Assembly (NCBI RefSeq): GCF_016195855.1
Contig: NZ_JACPYU010000001.1
Span: forward strand, 1 to 49,826
Length of the DNA stretch: 49,826 nt
Direction: 5' to 3'
Source: Aquabacterium sp.
GTDB lineage: Bacteria > Pseudomonadota > Gammaproteobacteria > Burkholderiales > Burkholderiaceae_C
In this document: positions 1 through 9,308 of the stretch, in pieces
Position numbering within the stretch: position 1 is the stretch's first letter
Layout of the letters: the number at the start of each line of letters is the position of its first letter
Notes under the pieces: model-generated
Databases searched by the model: none
What the model was told of the DNA's origin: nothing
The model's input: the letters and a program-made list of their open reading frames with translations, nothing else
Made by a program: the position numbers and the translations under genes

Positions 1-2
1 AA

Positions 3-1007
3 ACCCGTGTGTACGGCCTGTGTGGCCTGTTCGCGCTGTGCTTGCTGGGCCTGTATGCTCAATGGCCGGGCGTGCCACCCCAGGCCCTGCTGGGCGTGGG
101 GCTGGGCTCGGCCTTGTACCTGGGCCACCTGATGCACACCGCCCTCTTCCGGCCGCTGGAGCAGGCTGTGCGCGTCTGCCAGCGGGTGGCCGCCGGTGAC
201 GTGCGCCTGCAGCGCATCGACAACTGGCGCAACGAGACTGGCCGCCTGATGCACGCCGTGCACACCATGACGGGCAACGTGGCCAGCATCGTGGCCGATG
301 TGCACCAGGCGTCGGCCTCGCTGTCCCAGGCCGCATCGGAAGTGGCCCGGACCGCGCAGAACCTGAGCGCCTCCACCGCCGAGCAGACACAAGGCGTGGC
401 GACCACCAGCAGCTCGATCGAGCAGATCCGTGCCGCCATCGAGCACAACGCCGCCAATGCGCAAGAGACCGACGCCGTCGCGGCGCAGTCATCGGCCGAT
501 GCAGCGCAGGGCGGTGAAGCCGTCAAGGACACGGTGGACGCGATGAAGCGCATCGCCAGCACGATCGGCATCATCGACGACATCGCCTACCGCACCAACC
601 TGCTGGCGCTCAACGCCGCGCTGGAAGCGGCCCGGGCGGGCGAGCATGGCAAGGGCTTCGGGGTGGTGGCCGATGAGGTCCGCAAACTGGCCGAACGCGC
701 GCAAGAAGCCGCCCTGGAAATTGGCCAGGTGGCCGACACCAGCGTGGGCCTGGCCGAAAACGCCGGCAAGCTGCTGAGCGACATCGTGCCGGCCATCCAG
801 CAAACGTCCACCCTGGTCCAGGAGATCGCGGCCAGCTCGGCCGAGCAGTCGCAAGGCGTGACGCAGCTCAACACGGTCATCGTGCGGCTGCATGAGATCG
901 CCGGGCAGAACAACGCCACCTCGCAAGAGCTGGCCAGCACGGCCGACACCATGCACAACCAGTCCGCCCAGCTGGAAAGCCTGCTGGGCTTCTTCAAGGC
1001 TGCCTGA
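3..1007 (+). CDS. Methyl-accepting chemotaxis protein, 5'-truncated by the window
   Basis: This is the C-terminal part of a chemoreceptor that would signal to CheA/CheW at the inner membrane. The frame is open to the left edge, so the true start lies outside; the GTG at 9 is probably internal. The visible part starts in a hydrophobic stretch (about residues 3-45), then a HAMP-like linker, then a long helical signalling domain. The conserved hairpin tip is clear: [20 protein letters not shown] followed by [20 protein letters not shown]. No ligand-binding domain is visible, so the signal is unknown. No C-terminal NWETF-like CheR tether is seen. It converges on the metH-like gene, with 33 bp between the two stops. 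Confidence 0.93.
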   Translation, partial: TRVYGLCGLFALCLLGLYAQWPGVPPQALLGVGLGSALYLGHLMHTALFRPLEQAVRVCQRVAAGDVRLQRIDNWRNETGRLMHAVHTMTGNVASIVADVHQASASLSQAASEVARTAQNLSASTAEQTQGVATTSSSIEQIRAAIEHNAANAQETDAVAAQSSADAAQGGEAVKDTVDAMKRIASTIGIIDDIAYRTNLLALNAALEAARAGEHGKGFGVVADEVRKLAERAQEAALEIGQVADTSVGLAENAGKLLSDIVPAIQQTSTLVQEIAASSAEQSQGVTQLNTVIVRLHEIAGQNNATSQELASTADTMHNQSAQLESLLGFFKAA

Positions 1008-1040
1008 GGCCGGGTCGTCGGCCGCCAAGCCTTCAGACGG

Positions 1041-2126
1041 TCAGGCCGCCTGCAGGCCGCTCAAAAAGCCCGTGTTGCCTTCATGCAGGCAGCGCGGCTT
1101 GTAGGCGCTCACGCGCTTGGCAATCGCCGCGATGTGATCGGGCGTGGTGCCGCAGCAGCCACCGGCAATGTTGAGGAAGCCGGCCTTGGCAAACTCCTCG
1201 ACCAGGCCGCCGGTGATCTCGGGCGTTTCGTCAAAGCCCGTGTCGCTCATCGGGTTGGGCAGGCCGGCGTTGGGGTAGCAGCTCACGAAGGTGTCGCCCG
1301 CGATCTTGGACAGCTCCTCGATGTAGGGCCGCATCAGCGTGGCACCCAGGGCGCAGTTCAGGCCGATGGCCAGCGGGTGGGCGTGGCGCACCGAGTGCCA
1401 GAAGGCGCTCACGGTCTGGCCTGAGAGGATGCGGCCCGAGGCGTCCGTCACCGTGCCGGAGATGATGATGGGCAGGCGCTCGCCGGTGTCTTCAAACAGC
1501 TGGTCCACCGCGAAGATGGCGGCCTTGGCGTTGAGGGTGTCGAAGATGGTTTCGATCAGGATGACGTCGGCGCCGCCCTCCAGCAAGGCCTTGGCCTGCT
1601 CGTAGTAGGCCGTGCGCAGGGTGTCGAAATCAACATTGCGGGCACCGGGGTCGTTCACGTCCGGGCTGATGCTGGCCGTCTTGGGGGTCGGGCCGATGGC
1701 GCCGGCCACGAAGCGGGGCTTGTCCGGCGTGCTGTACTTGTCGCAGGCGGCGCGGGCCAGCCGGGCGGCGGCCACGTTCATCTCGTAGGCCAGCTCGGGC
1801 AGGTCGTAGTCGTCCTGGGCCACGGTGGTGGCGCCGAAGGTATTGGTCTCGATCAGGTCGGCCCCGGCCTTGAGGTAGTTCTCGTGGATCTCGCTGATCA
1901 CCTCGGGCTTGGTCAGCTGCAGCAGCTCGTTGTTGCCCTTGAGGTCCTTGCCGTGCTCGGCAAAGCGCGTGCCCCGGTAGTCGGCCTCGCCCAGCTTGTA
2001 GCGCTGGATCATGGTGCCCATGGCGCCGTCCAGCACCACGATGCGCTGGCGCATGATCTCTGGCAGCTGGGCTGCGCGGGTGTAGGGGCGGCGGGCGACG
2101 GGCGCGAGGTTGGCGGCGGTGTTCAT
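1041..2126 (-). CDS. metH: Homocysteine S-methyltransferase half of split methionine synthase (MetH N-terminal part)
   Basis: This 361-residue protein matches only the homocysteine-binding barrel of cobalamin-dependent methionine synthase. It should activate homocysteine for methylation by the cobalamin-bearing partner in the cytoplasm. The N-terminal signature [14 protein letters not shown] and the three zinc cysteines (one in GLNCALGA, two in [11 protein letters not shown]) are present. Full-length MetH is over 1200 residues; the folate, cobalamin and activation domains are absent. Split MetH is common in Burkholderiales, so this is probably a natural half gene and not a truncation. The other half is not in this window. 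ATG 2126 is used; an internal ATG ([10 protein letters not shown]) is an alternative. It is divergent from the K+ channel gene, with 54 bp between the starts. Confidence 0.9.
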   Translation of the reverse strand: MNTAANLAPVARRPYTRAAQLPEIMRQRIVVLDGAMGTMIQRYKLGEADYRGTRFAEHGKDLKGNNELLQLTKPEVISEIHENYLKAGADLIETNTFGATTVAQDDYDLPELAYEMNVAAARLARAACDKYSTPDKPRFVAGAIGPTPKTASISPDVNDPGARNVDFDTLRTAYYEQAKALLEGGADVILIETIFDTLNAKAAIFAVDQLFEDTGERLPIIISGTVTDASGRILSGQTVSAFWHSVRHAHPLAIGLNCALGATLMRPYIEELSKIAGDTFVSCYPNAGLPNPMSDTGFDETPEITGGLVEEFAKAGFLNIAGGCCGTTPDHIAAIAKRVSAYKPRCLHEGNTGFLSGLQAA

Positions 2127-2180
2127 CCCGCCATTTTAAGGACTTGCCGAGACCATGCCGACCTGACGTATAACCACCCT

Positions 2181-3044
2181 ATGCACAAGGACCCCCTGGA
2201 CAAACCCTTGAGTGGCTGGCGCCTGCGCCTGTACACCATCATTTTCGAGGCCGACACCCGCGAGGGGCGGGCCTTCGACAAGACCCTGATCGCCCTGATC
2301 CTGCTGAGCGTGGGCGTGGTCACCGTGGACAGCGTGGCCAGCATCCAGGCGCGCTGGGGGCTGGCCTTCGACGCGCTGGAATGGGTCTTCACCGGCCTGT
2401 TCACGCTGGAGTACCTGCTGCGCCTGCTGTGCGTGCGCCGCCCGCTGGCCTATGCCCTGAGTTTTTTCGGGCTGATCGACCTGCTGTCCATCCTGCCCAC
2501 CTACTTCGCCTTGCTGATGCCCGAGGCCAGCGCCCTCATGGACGTGCGCATCCTGCGCCTGCTGCGCATCTTCCGGATCCTCAAGCTGGGCAGCTATGTG
2601 GCCGAGTACACCGCCCTGGCCGTGGCGCTGCGGGCCAGCCGCCGCAAGATCATGGTCTTCCTGACCTTCGTGATGATGGTGGTGCTCATCATGGGCACGG
2701 TCATGTACGTGGTCGAGGGCTCGGCCAACGGCTTCACCAGCATCCCGACATCGATGTACTGGGCGGTGACCACCATGACCACGGTGGGCTTTGGCGACAT
2801 CACCCCCAAGACCGACTTTGGCCGGCTCATTTCGGCGCTGATGATGCTGCTGGGCTGGAGCGTGCTGGCCGTGCCCACCGGCATCGTGACGGCCGAGATG
2901 GCCGCGCAGCGCGGGAGCCCCGCCAAGCGCCCCACCACCCGCACCTGCCAGCGCTGCCTGACCGAGGGCCACACGGCCGAAGCGCAGTTCTGCTGGCACT
3001 GCGGTGCCGCCCTGCCCCCTTACCAATACGACCAGGACCTGTGA
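2181..3044 (+). CDS. Voltage-gated-type K+ channel with C-terminal zinc ribbon
   Basis: A 287-residue six-helix ion channel of the inner membrane. The selectivity filter is intact in TTMTTVGFGDITP, which predicts K+ selectivity. An S4-like helix carries regularly spaced arginines (VRILRLLRIFRILKLG). The C-terminus has two CxxC pairs (CQRC and CWHC), a small zinc ribbon that is an add-on to the usual bacterial Kv fold. ATG 2181 is chosen because translation further upstream runs through the divergent gene and shows no channel homology. The stop lies four bases before the start of the antiporter gene, so the two are probably co-transcribed as a cation-handling pair. Confidence 0.92.
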   Translation: MHKDPLDKPLSGWRLRLYTIIFEADTREGRAFDKTLIALILLSVGVVTVDSVASIQARWGLAFDALEWVFTGLFTLEYLLRLLCVRRPLAYALSFFGLIDLLSILPTYFALLMPEASALMDVRILRLLRIFRILKLGSYVAEYTALAVALRASRRKIMVFLTFVMMVVLIMGTVMYVVEGSANGFTSIPTSMYWAVTTMTTVGFGDITPKTDFGRLISALMMLLGWSVLAVPTGIVTAEMAAQRGSPAKRPTTRTCQRCLTEGHTAEAQFCWHCGAALPPYQYDQDL

Positions 3045-3048
3045 GCCC

Positions 3049-4785
3049 ATGCCCCATGACGTCAGCCTGATCTCGACCATTGCCACCGGCTTCGGCCTGG
3101 CGCTGGTCATGGGCCTCATCGCCACGCGCCTGCGCATGCCACCGCTCGTGGGCTACCTGATGGCCGGTGTGGTGATCGGGCCGACCACACCTGGTTTCGT
3201 GGCCGACGTCCACTTGGCCTCGCAGCTGGCCGAGATCGGCGTGATGCTGCTGATGTTCGGCGTGGGCCTGCACTTTTCGGTGGCTGACCTGCTGGCCGTG
3301 CGGCGCATCGCCATCCCCGGTGCCATCGTGCAGATCCTGGTGGCCGTCGCCCTGGGTGCCTTCACGGCCCACGCCTGGGGCTGGCCTTGGGGCGGCGCGC
3401 TGGTGTTCGGCCTGTGCCTGTCGGTGGCCAGCACCGTGGTGCTGCTGCGGGCGCTGGAGGCACGCGGCCTGATCGACTCGGTCAATGGGCGCATCGCCGT
3501 GGGCTGGCTGGTGGTGGAAGACCTGGTCATGGTGCTGGTGCTGGTGCTGCTGCCCGCCTTTGCCGCCATGATGCAAACGGGCACGGTGGTGGGCTCGGCA
3601 ACGGGCGCAGCCGCGGCCGCACCGCAATCCCCGGCCCTGTGGCTGACCATCGCGCTCACGCTGGCCAAGGTCATGGGCTTTGTGGCCACCATGCTGCTGG
3701 TGGGGCGCAAGGTCTTCCCCAAGGTCTTGTGGTGGGTGGCCAGCTCGGGCTCGCGCGAGCTGTTCACCTTGTGCGTGGTCGCCACCGCCGTGGGCGTGGC
3801 CTTTGGCGCGGCCAAGCTGTTCGATGTGTCCTTTGCGCTGGGTGCCTTCTTTGCCGGCATGATGATGCAGGCTTCGCAGTTCAGCCACCGCGCCGCTGAC
3901 GAGTCCCTGCCCTTGCGCGACGCCTTTGCCGTGCTGTTCTTCGTGTCGGTGGGCATGCTGTTTGACCCCTCCGTGCTGTGGCACGCCCCGGGCAAGCTGT
4001 TGCTGACCGTGACCATCATCCTGGTGGGCAAGACGCTGGCCGCCGTGGCCCTGGTGCTGCTGTTTCGCTACCCGCTCAACACGGCGCTCACGGTGGGCGC
4101 CAGCCTGGCTCAGATCGGCGAGTTCTCCTTCATCCTGGCCGGGCTGGGCGTGTCCCTGGGCCTGCTGCAAAAGGAGGGGCAGGACCTGATCCTGGCCGGG
4201 GCGTTGGTGTCGATCGCGGTCAACAGCGCGCTCTTTGGCTCGCTGGAGCCCGCGCTGAACTGGATCCGCGAACGCTCGGCGCTGGCGCGCCGCCTGGAAG
4301 CGCGTGATGACCCGCTGGCCCAGCTGCCCACCACGGTGGACCCGGCCCGCCTGACCGGCCAGGTGGTGATCGTCGGCTACGGCGTCATCGGCAAGCAGAT
4401 TGCCCAGCGCCTGCAGGCCGAGCACGTGCACTTCGTGGTGGCCGAAGAAAACCGCGACACGGTCGACAAGCTGCGCCAGACCCATGTGGCCGCCGTGACC
4501 GGCGACCTGCGCGACCCGGCCACCCTGATCCAGGCCCACATCGCCCGCGCGGCGGCCCTGGTCATCACCACCCCCGACAGCCTGCTGATCCGGCAACTGG
4601 TGGACATGACCCGCGAACTCAATGCGTCCGCGAGCATCCTGGTGCATGCGGCCAGCGAAGAAGAGGCTCGCCTGCTGCGTCAGGACCTGGGCATTGAGGC
4701 CTTCGTGCTGGAACACGAGCTGGCGCAGGGCATGAGCCGACAGGTGCTGAACGCGCTTCAGCCCTCGTCTTCAGGCTCGTCCTGA
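3049..4785 (+). CDS. CPA2-family monovalent cation/H+ antiporter with TrkA-N (RCK) domain, KefC/YbaL-like
   Basis: A 578-residue protein. The first roughly 420 residues are about a dozen hydrophobic helices of the Na+/H+ exchanger fold. Then comes a nucleotide-binding RCK/TrkA-N domain (about residues 436-560) with the Rossmann motif VIVGYGVIGKQIA. Family members exchange K+ or Na+ for protons and are gated by nucleotides or glutathione adducts. YbaL is the closest general type because the RCK domain follows directly and no Trk-C domain is present. ATG 3049 lies just after the channel stop, so translation is probably coupled. Its last 28 bp overlap the 3' end of the convergent EAL gene. Confidence 0.92.
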   Translation: MPHDVSLISTIATGFGLALVMGLIATRLRMPPLVGYLMAGVVIGPTTPGFVADVHLASQLAEIGVMLLMFGVGLHFSVADLLAVRRIAIPGAIVQILVAVALGAFTAHAWGWPWGGALVFGLCLSVASTVVLLRALEARGLIDSVNGRIAVGWLVVEDLVMVLVLVLLPAFAAMMQTGTVVGSATGAAAAAPQSPALWLTIALTLAKVMGFVATMLLVGRKVFPKVLWWVASSGSRELFTLCVVATAVGVAFGAAKLFDVSFALGAFFAGMMMQASQFSHRAADESLPLRDAFAVLFFVSVGMLFDPSVLWHAPGKLLLTVTIILVGKTLAAVALVLLFRYPLNTALTVGASLAQIGEFSFILAGLGVSLGLLQKEGQDLILAGALVSIAVNSALFGSLEPALNWIRERSALARRLEARDDPLAQLPTTVDPARLTGQVVIVGYGVIGKQIAQRLQAEHVHFVVAEENRDTVDKLRQTHVAAVTGDLRDPATLIQAHIARAAALVITTPDSLLIRQLVDMTRELNASASILVHAASEEEARLLRQDLGIEAFVLEHELAQGMSRQVLNALQPSSSGSS

Positions 4786-6299
4786 TCGCTGCCCTGGTTG
4801 AACAGCGAGGCACGAAAGCTCGCCCGCCTGGCTGGCACCTCGTCGCCGGCCACCCACAGGCGCAGGTTCGCCGCCGGCATGGGCCTGGCAAACAGATAGC
4901 CTTGCATCTGGTCGCAGCCCCAGCGCATCAGCAGGCCCTGCTGGGCCTCGGTTTCCACGCCCTCGGCCACCACCTGCAGGCCCAGGGCATGGGCCAGCTT
5001 GATGACCGCCCGCGCGATGGCCCGGGCATCGTCTTCCTTGTCGATGTTCTGCACGAAACTGCGGTCGATCTTCAATTGGCGCACCGGCAGCTTGCGCAGC
5101 TCACTGAGGCTGGAGTAGCCGGTGCCAAAGTCATCGATGGACAGCTGCACGCCGATCTGCGTGAGCTGCTCGAAGAGGCGCAGCGAGGCTTTGGCATCCT
5201 CCATCGCGGCGGACTCGGTCACCTCGAAAGTGATGAGCTCGGGCGGCACCTCATGGATGCTCAGGGCGGCCTGGATCAGCTCCACCAGATCGGGCTGGCG
5301 CAACTGGTGCACCGAGAGGTTGATGGCCACGTGCAGGCGCACGCCTTCATCCAGCCACGCGCGCACCTGGCGGCAGGCTTCATCGGTCACCCATTCGCCC
5401 AATGCGGCGATGAGGCCAAAGCGCTCGGCAATCGGGATGAAATCGGCCGGGCTCAGCATGCCGCGGTCGGGGTGCTGCCAGCGCACCAGGGCTTCAACGC
5501 CGGTGATCTGGCCGGTGCGCCCGTCGATCTGGGGCTGGTAGTGCAAGGCCAGGCCGGTATGCGTTTCAATGGCGCTGCGTAGCTCGCGGTGCAGGTCAAA
5601 AGTGCGTTCGGCATCGTGGTCCATGCGCGCTTCATAGAAGCAATGCATGTTGCCGCCGGCCCGCTTGGCCGCCATCATCGCGGCGTCGGCGCGGGCAATC
5701 AGTTTGGCGCGCGGGCCGTGCTCGGGGTAGAGCACGATGCCGATCGAGCATGACAGGCGCACGTCCTTGCCATCGATCTGATAGGGCTGCTGCAGCTTGT
5801 GCCAAACCCGATCGGCCACCAGGGCAGCCGAGGCGCTGTCCGGGTCACCATCGAGCAGCATCAGGAACTCGTCGCCGCCCATGCGGGCCACGGTGTCGGT
5901 GGCGCGGCCCATGCTGGACAGGCGCTGCCCGACCTCGCGCAGCAAGGTGTCGCCACAGGCATGGCCAAAGGCCTCGTTGAAAGGCCGAAAGCCGTCCAGG
6001 TCGATGTAGAGCAAGGCCAGGCGGCGCTTGCGGGCTTCGGCCCGCATGGCGGCAGCGGCCAGCTGGTCTTCCAGCAAGAGCCGCGTGGCCAGGCCGGTGA
6101 CCGGGTCCTGCACATCGGGCGTCAAGCGCGTGGGGATCTCTACCGGTGGCGGTGCACGGGTGGTGCCCTGCTCGTCGGCCTCGCGGTCGCGCTCGCGGGA
6201 GGCCAGCCAGGCCCGCAGCACCGACATCAGCACGGCCACACCCAGCAGCGCCAGCAGCATCCACCACCAGGGTGACACGGAGGTCTGCACGGCGCTCAT
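4758..6299 (-). CDS. Membrane-anchored GGDEF-EAL protein
   Basis: A 513-residue cyclic-di-GMP enzyme. One N-terminal membrane helix (about residues 10-30) leads into a GGDEF domain (about 85-245) and an EAL domain (about 255-500). The cyclase motif is intact (ARMGGDEFLML) and is preceded by an RxxD inhibitory site (RATD) five residues upstream. The phosphodiesterase motif EALVRW and the loop IDDFGTGYSSLSEL are intact, so both activities are possible. ATG 6299 is chosen because it overlaps the upstream gene's stop as ATGA. There is no sensory domain beyond the membrane anchor. It is the second gene of a two-gene unit with the protein encoded at 6296-8467, which suggests the pair act together. 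Confidence 0.93.
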   Translation of the reverse strand: MSAVQTSVSPWWWMLLALLGVAVLMSVLRAWLASRERDREADEQGTTRAPPPVEIPTRLTPDVQDPVTGLATRLLLEDQLAAAAMRAEARKRRLALLYIDLDGFRPFNEAFGHACGDTLLREVGQRLSSMGRATDTVARMGGDEFLMLLDGDPDSASAALVADRVWHKLQQPYQIDGKDVRLSCSIGIVLYPEHGPRAKLIARADAAMMAAKRAGGNMHCFYEARMDHDAERTFDLHRELRSAIETHTGLALHYQPQIDGRTGQITGVEALVRWQHPDRGMLSPADFIPIAERFGLIAALGEWVTDEACRQVRAWLDEGVRLHVAINLSVHQLRQPDLVELIQAALSIHEVPPELITFEVTESAAMEDAKASLRLFEQLTQIGVQLSIDDFGTGYSSLSELRKLPVRQLKIDRSFVQNIDKEDDARAIARAVIKLAHALGLQVVAEGVETEAQQGLLMRWGCDQMQGYLFARPMPAANLRLWVAGDEVPARRASFRASLFNQGSDQDEPEDEG

Positions 6300-8467
6300 G
6301 ATGAACGGGCCAGCTCCTGTTCCCCCCAGACGCGCCAATCCTCTTCTTCGTGACCTGCGTGCACCGGCACAGGTGCCGCGTTCTGCACCTGGACGCCATG
6401 CTGCACCAACCAGGCCAGCAAGGCCGCCTCAGGCATGGGGACGGCATACAGGAAGCCTTGCAACTCATCGCATTGCAAGCGGGTCAGGATCAAGGCCTGC
6501 TCAGGCGTCTCGACCCCTTCTGCCACCACCTCCAGGCCCAGGGCATGGGCCAGGCGCACCACGGCCTCCACGATGGCCTGCGCATCCAGGCTCGCAGCCA
6601 GGTCGTTCACGAAGCTGCGGTCGATCTTGAGCTGGCGGGCCGGCAGGCGGCGCAGGTAGCTCAGGCTGGAGTAGCCGGTGCCGAAGTCGTCGATGGACAG
6701 GCGCACCCCGATGGTGTCCAGCATGTCGAACACGCGCAGCGAGGCCTCGATATCGTCCATGGCAGTGGACTCGGTGATCTCCATGATCAGCATGCGGGCG
6801 GGCACCCTATGGCGCTTGAGCGCATCGCGCACACGCAGCTCCAGATCGGGTTGCCGCAGCTGGTGCGCCGAGAGGTTGATGGCCACGGGCACGTTGAGGC
6901 CCGCATCGTGCCAGATGCGGATGTGCCGGCAGGCCTCGTTGAGCACCCACAAGCCCAGCTCGCCGATCAGGCCGAATCGCTCGGCCACGGGGATGAAGTC
7001 CACCGGGCTGACCATGCCGCGTTGCGGATGCGTCCAGCGCAGCAAGGCCTCCACGCCGGCCAGGGTCTTGTCTTGCGCGTGCAGCTTGGGCTGGAAGTAC
7101 AGCGTCAACTCGTTGCGGGCAATGGCGTGGCGCAGATCGCGCTGCATCTCGATCTGCTCCGCGCCGGTGCGGTCCATGCCGCGCTCATACAGGCAGTGCG
7201 CACCACCACCGGCCTTGCGGGCCGTCAACATGGCATCCAGCGAATGGCCCAGCAACTGGTCCACATTGTTGCTGGCGGGGAAGCTGGCGATGCCGATGGA
7301 AGCACTGAGCACCACATCCTGGTCACGGATCAGGCAGGGCTCGTGGATGGCCTCGCCCAGGCGCTGCGCCAGCTGGGCCATCACGTGCTCGTCAGACAGG
7401 TCCTTGCACAGCAGGAGGTACTCATCGGTGTCCGACCTGGCCAGCACGTCACCCTCGCGCACCAGGCCTTGCAGGCGCCCGGCCAGATGCCGCACGATGG
7501 CGTCGCCCATGTCATGGCCGTAACTTTCCACGTGGGACTTGAAGCCATCCAGGCTGAGCCGGAACACGCACAACGACTTCACCTCGCTACCCTGGTCTTC
7601 CAGCAAAGCGCGCAGGTGTTTCTCGAAGCCCTGGCGGTTGAACAAGCCGGTGGACGGGTCCTGCTGAGCGGCCTCCTCCAGCGCCGCCTGCGCTTGCTGC
7701 AGCGAGGCCTTCAAGGCGGCCTGGCCACGCATGGCACGGTCGTCCAGCACGGTGCCCAGGTGCACCACGGCCAGCAGCAGGAAGACGGGGGCCGTCAGCA
7801 AGAGTTGCAGGTAGTCGCCCGACATCTGATCGCCGCTGACGCTGACCGCGCCCACCGGCACGTTCACAGCGGCAATCAACAGCATCTGCCCGGCACGGAA
7901 CAGGATGGCCACCAGAGCGGCCACGGCCAGCGTTCGCGCATGCCGCAAGGAGCCCTCCAGCGCCCAGCGAACGAGCACCGAGCCGGCCGCACTGGCCAGC
8001 AGCAACACGCCAACGGCGGCCCCGACATAGCGGGGGTCCCATTGCACAGAGGGTTTGAGCACCACGGACGAGACCATGATGAAGTTCAGCAGGCAGACGG
8101 CCGCACTGACCATCAGCCCGCCCATCACCCGCATGTGCATGGCCAGCCTGGGCTGGCAATACATGCGGATGGAGCCCGCGCCCAGCACCACGGCGGGCAA
8201 CCAGGCCGCCAGCACGATGGCGCGGACATAGCCCAACTGCAAGGGCAGCTTCAAGGCAATCAGGCCCAGCAGGCCTTCGGCCCAGATGGCCGTGCCAACG
8301 CTCAGGGCGCCGCCCAGCAACCAGGTGAAGGCGGTATCCCGGTCATGGGCGCGCACGCGGCGCACCACCAGGCTTTGCAAATAAAGGGCATACACGCCGA
8401 TCGCGGAGGCTGCCAGCAGCAGCACCGCGTCGTAATGCGGCTCCATCCATTGTTGTGACATGCGCAT
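6296..8467 (-). CDS. Multi-helix membrane protein with degenerate GGDEF and intact EAL domain
   Basis: A 723-residue protein. The first 240 residues are about seven hydrophobic helices, loosely like an MHYT sensor but without a clear MHYT motif. A GGDEF-fold domain follows in which the active motif has become SDTDEY (LARSDTDEYLLLC), so cyclase activity is unlikely. The EAL domain keeps EALLRWTHP and IDDFGTGYSSLSYL, so it is probably a c-di-GMP phosphodiesterase, with the dead GGDEF perhaps acting as a GTP sensor. The start is uncertain: ATG 8467 or ATG 8461; an AGGAGG lies about 14 bases before 8467. Its stop overlaps the next gene's start as ATGA. Confidence 0.9.
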   Translation of the reverse strand: MRMSQQWMEPHYDAVLLLAASAIGVYALYLQSLVVRRVRAHDRDTAFTWLLGGALSVGTAIWAEGLLGLIALKLPLQLGYVRAIVLAAWLPAVVLGAGSIRMYCQPRLAMHMRVMGGLMVSAAVCLLNFIMVSSVVLKPSVQWDPRYVGAAVGVLLLASAAGSVLVRWALEGSLRHARTLAVAALVAILFRAGQMLLIAAVNVPVGAVSVSGDQMSGDYLQLLLTAPVFLLLAVVHLGTVLDDRAMRGQAALKASLQQAQAALEEAAQQDPSTGLFNRQGFEKHLRALLEDQGSEVKSLCVFRLSLDGFKSHVESYGHDMGDAIVRHLAGRLQGLVREGDVLARSDTDEYLLLCKDLSDEHVMAQLAQRLGEAIHEPCLIRDQDVVLSASIGIASFPASNNVDQLLGHSLDAMLTARKAGGGAHCLYERGMDRTGAEQIEMQRDLRHAIARNELTLYFQPKLHAQDKTLAGVEALLRWTHPQRGMVSPVDFIPVAERFGLIGELGLWVLNEACRHIRIWHDAGLNVPVAINLSAHQLRQPDLELRVRDALKRHRVPARMLIMEITESTAMDDIEASLRVFDMLDTIGVRLSIDDFGTGYSSLSYLRRLPARQLKIDRSFVNDLAASLDAQAIVEAVVRLAHALGLEVVAEGVETPEQALILTRLQCDELQGFLYAVPMPEAALLAWLVQHGVQVQNAAPVPVHAGHEEEDWRVWGEQELARSS

Positions 8468-8510
8468 TTCCCCATAAAGGCCCTCCTTGCAGGGGGACCT
8501 CGCGCCAGAC

Positions 8511-8538
8511 CCGATCAATCACTTCTTGACGTGATCGG
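8511..8538. promoter_or_regulatory. Nested inverted repeat upstream of the GGDEF-EAL pair
   Basis: CCGATCA (8511-8517) and TGATCGG (8532-8538) form a 7-bp inverted repeat, and inside it ATCAC and GTGAT form another. No T-run follows on either strand, so it is more like a protein-binding site than a terminator. It lies 44 bp upstream of the 8467 start and 60 bp after the DUF3567 stop. The binding factor is unknown. Confidence 0.4.
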
Positions 8539-8598
8539 TTTTCGACGCGTGAGGGGGTGCACTTGAGCCGTTTCAGGCGCGCAAATCAAACAAATTGT

Positions 8599-8880
8599 TC
8601 AATGCATCACGACCGGCTGCTGCGCCATGCCGGCAAAGCGTTCCAGGTAGGCATCGAACTCCTCGACGCTGGGCGAGGTCTCGATCAGGGCTTCGACGCC
8701 TTCCTTGAAGGATTCGGCCAGGGCCCCTTCGATGAAGAGTTCCTTGCGGGCAAACTTGTCCACGATTTCGTAGCCGCCCCGCTTGAGGCTGGCTGACGGG
8801 TCAACCGACAGCAGGATTTCCGTGGCCGGCAGCTCGATCTGGACGACCGCATAGCTGTCCGAGTTGTAAAGCATGTGCAT
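8599..8880 (-). CDS. DUF3567 family small protein
   Basis: A 93-residue protein of unknown function. It resembles the DUF3567 family of Burkholderiales in starting MHMLYNSDSYAVVQI, in the central block FARKELFIEGALAESF, and in ending QPVVMH. It has no signal peptide or membrane segment and is acidic, so it is probably cytoplasmic. The start is supported by a GGAG seven bases upstream of the ATG. The length is normal for the family. Neighbours give no clue to function. Confidence 0.88.
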   Translation of the reverse strand: MHMLYNSDSYAVVQIELPATEILLSVDPSASLKRGGYEIVDKFARKELFIEGALAESFKEGVEALIETSPSVEEFDAYLERFAGMAQQPVVMH

Positions 8881-9308
8881 GAACTACTCCGTGGTCCTTC
8901 AGGCTTGCCTTGTAGATAAGGCCCATTCCTTGGTCCTCAAGGCCATCATGACTTGTCCATCGGTGCCGTCATCCCCCAACTTGAGGGTTGGCCAGGCCAT
9001 CAGGTGCCCTCACGTGCCTTTGTGCACAAGCACCCCCCTATTTAAGTGGGCGCCAGGTGCGCAAGCCCCCATCCCTCCTGGGGACTTGGCTTGGCCCATG
9101 CAGGCGCCCTGCCGTTTATCCCCCCACGGAGGGATATGGATCGTGTCGGTTCCATCTACATTTTTGAATCGTGCTGTCACACGGTTCCAGGGAGAGGGAA
9201 AACACGCGGTTCGCGCCGGCTGGCGACGGGCCCCTTCACAAAATCACAGGGTTGCGCAGCCCCGCCTTCGTGGCGGGGTTTTTTTTGCCTGGCGCGTCCT
9301 CACCCTGT
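8881..9308. other. 428-bp intergenic region ending in an orphan terminator; no gene recognised
   Basis: The flanking genes are both on the minus strand. The region holds the DUF3567 promoter side, a small hairpin (GCCTT and AAGGC, around 8908-8923), and several short inverted repeats including GGCGCC at about 9050 and again at about 9103. The strong terminator at 9260-9286 faces the plus strand although no plus-strand gene precedes it. A small plus-strand RNA is possible. An ATG at 9136 behind GGAGGG opens a frame that reads through the terminator, so it is not called as a gene. Confidence 0.5.
9260..9286 (+). terminator. Rho-independent terminator without an upstream coding gene
   Basis: A 7-bp GC stem (CCCCGCC and GGCGGGG) around a TTCGT loop is followed directly by eight T residues on the plus strand. 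There is no matching A-run on the left side, so it works in one direction only. It must end a plus-strand transcript starting within the preceding 380 bp, or act on antisense transcription toward the minus-strand operon. Confidence 0.85.

Noticed and set aside
1884..2180. In-frame upstream extension of the K+ channel gene
   Set aside because: It runs antisense through the metH start and has no channel-like sequence; ATG 2181 begins the recognisable protein.
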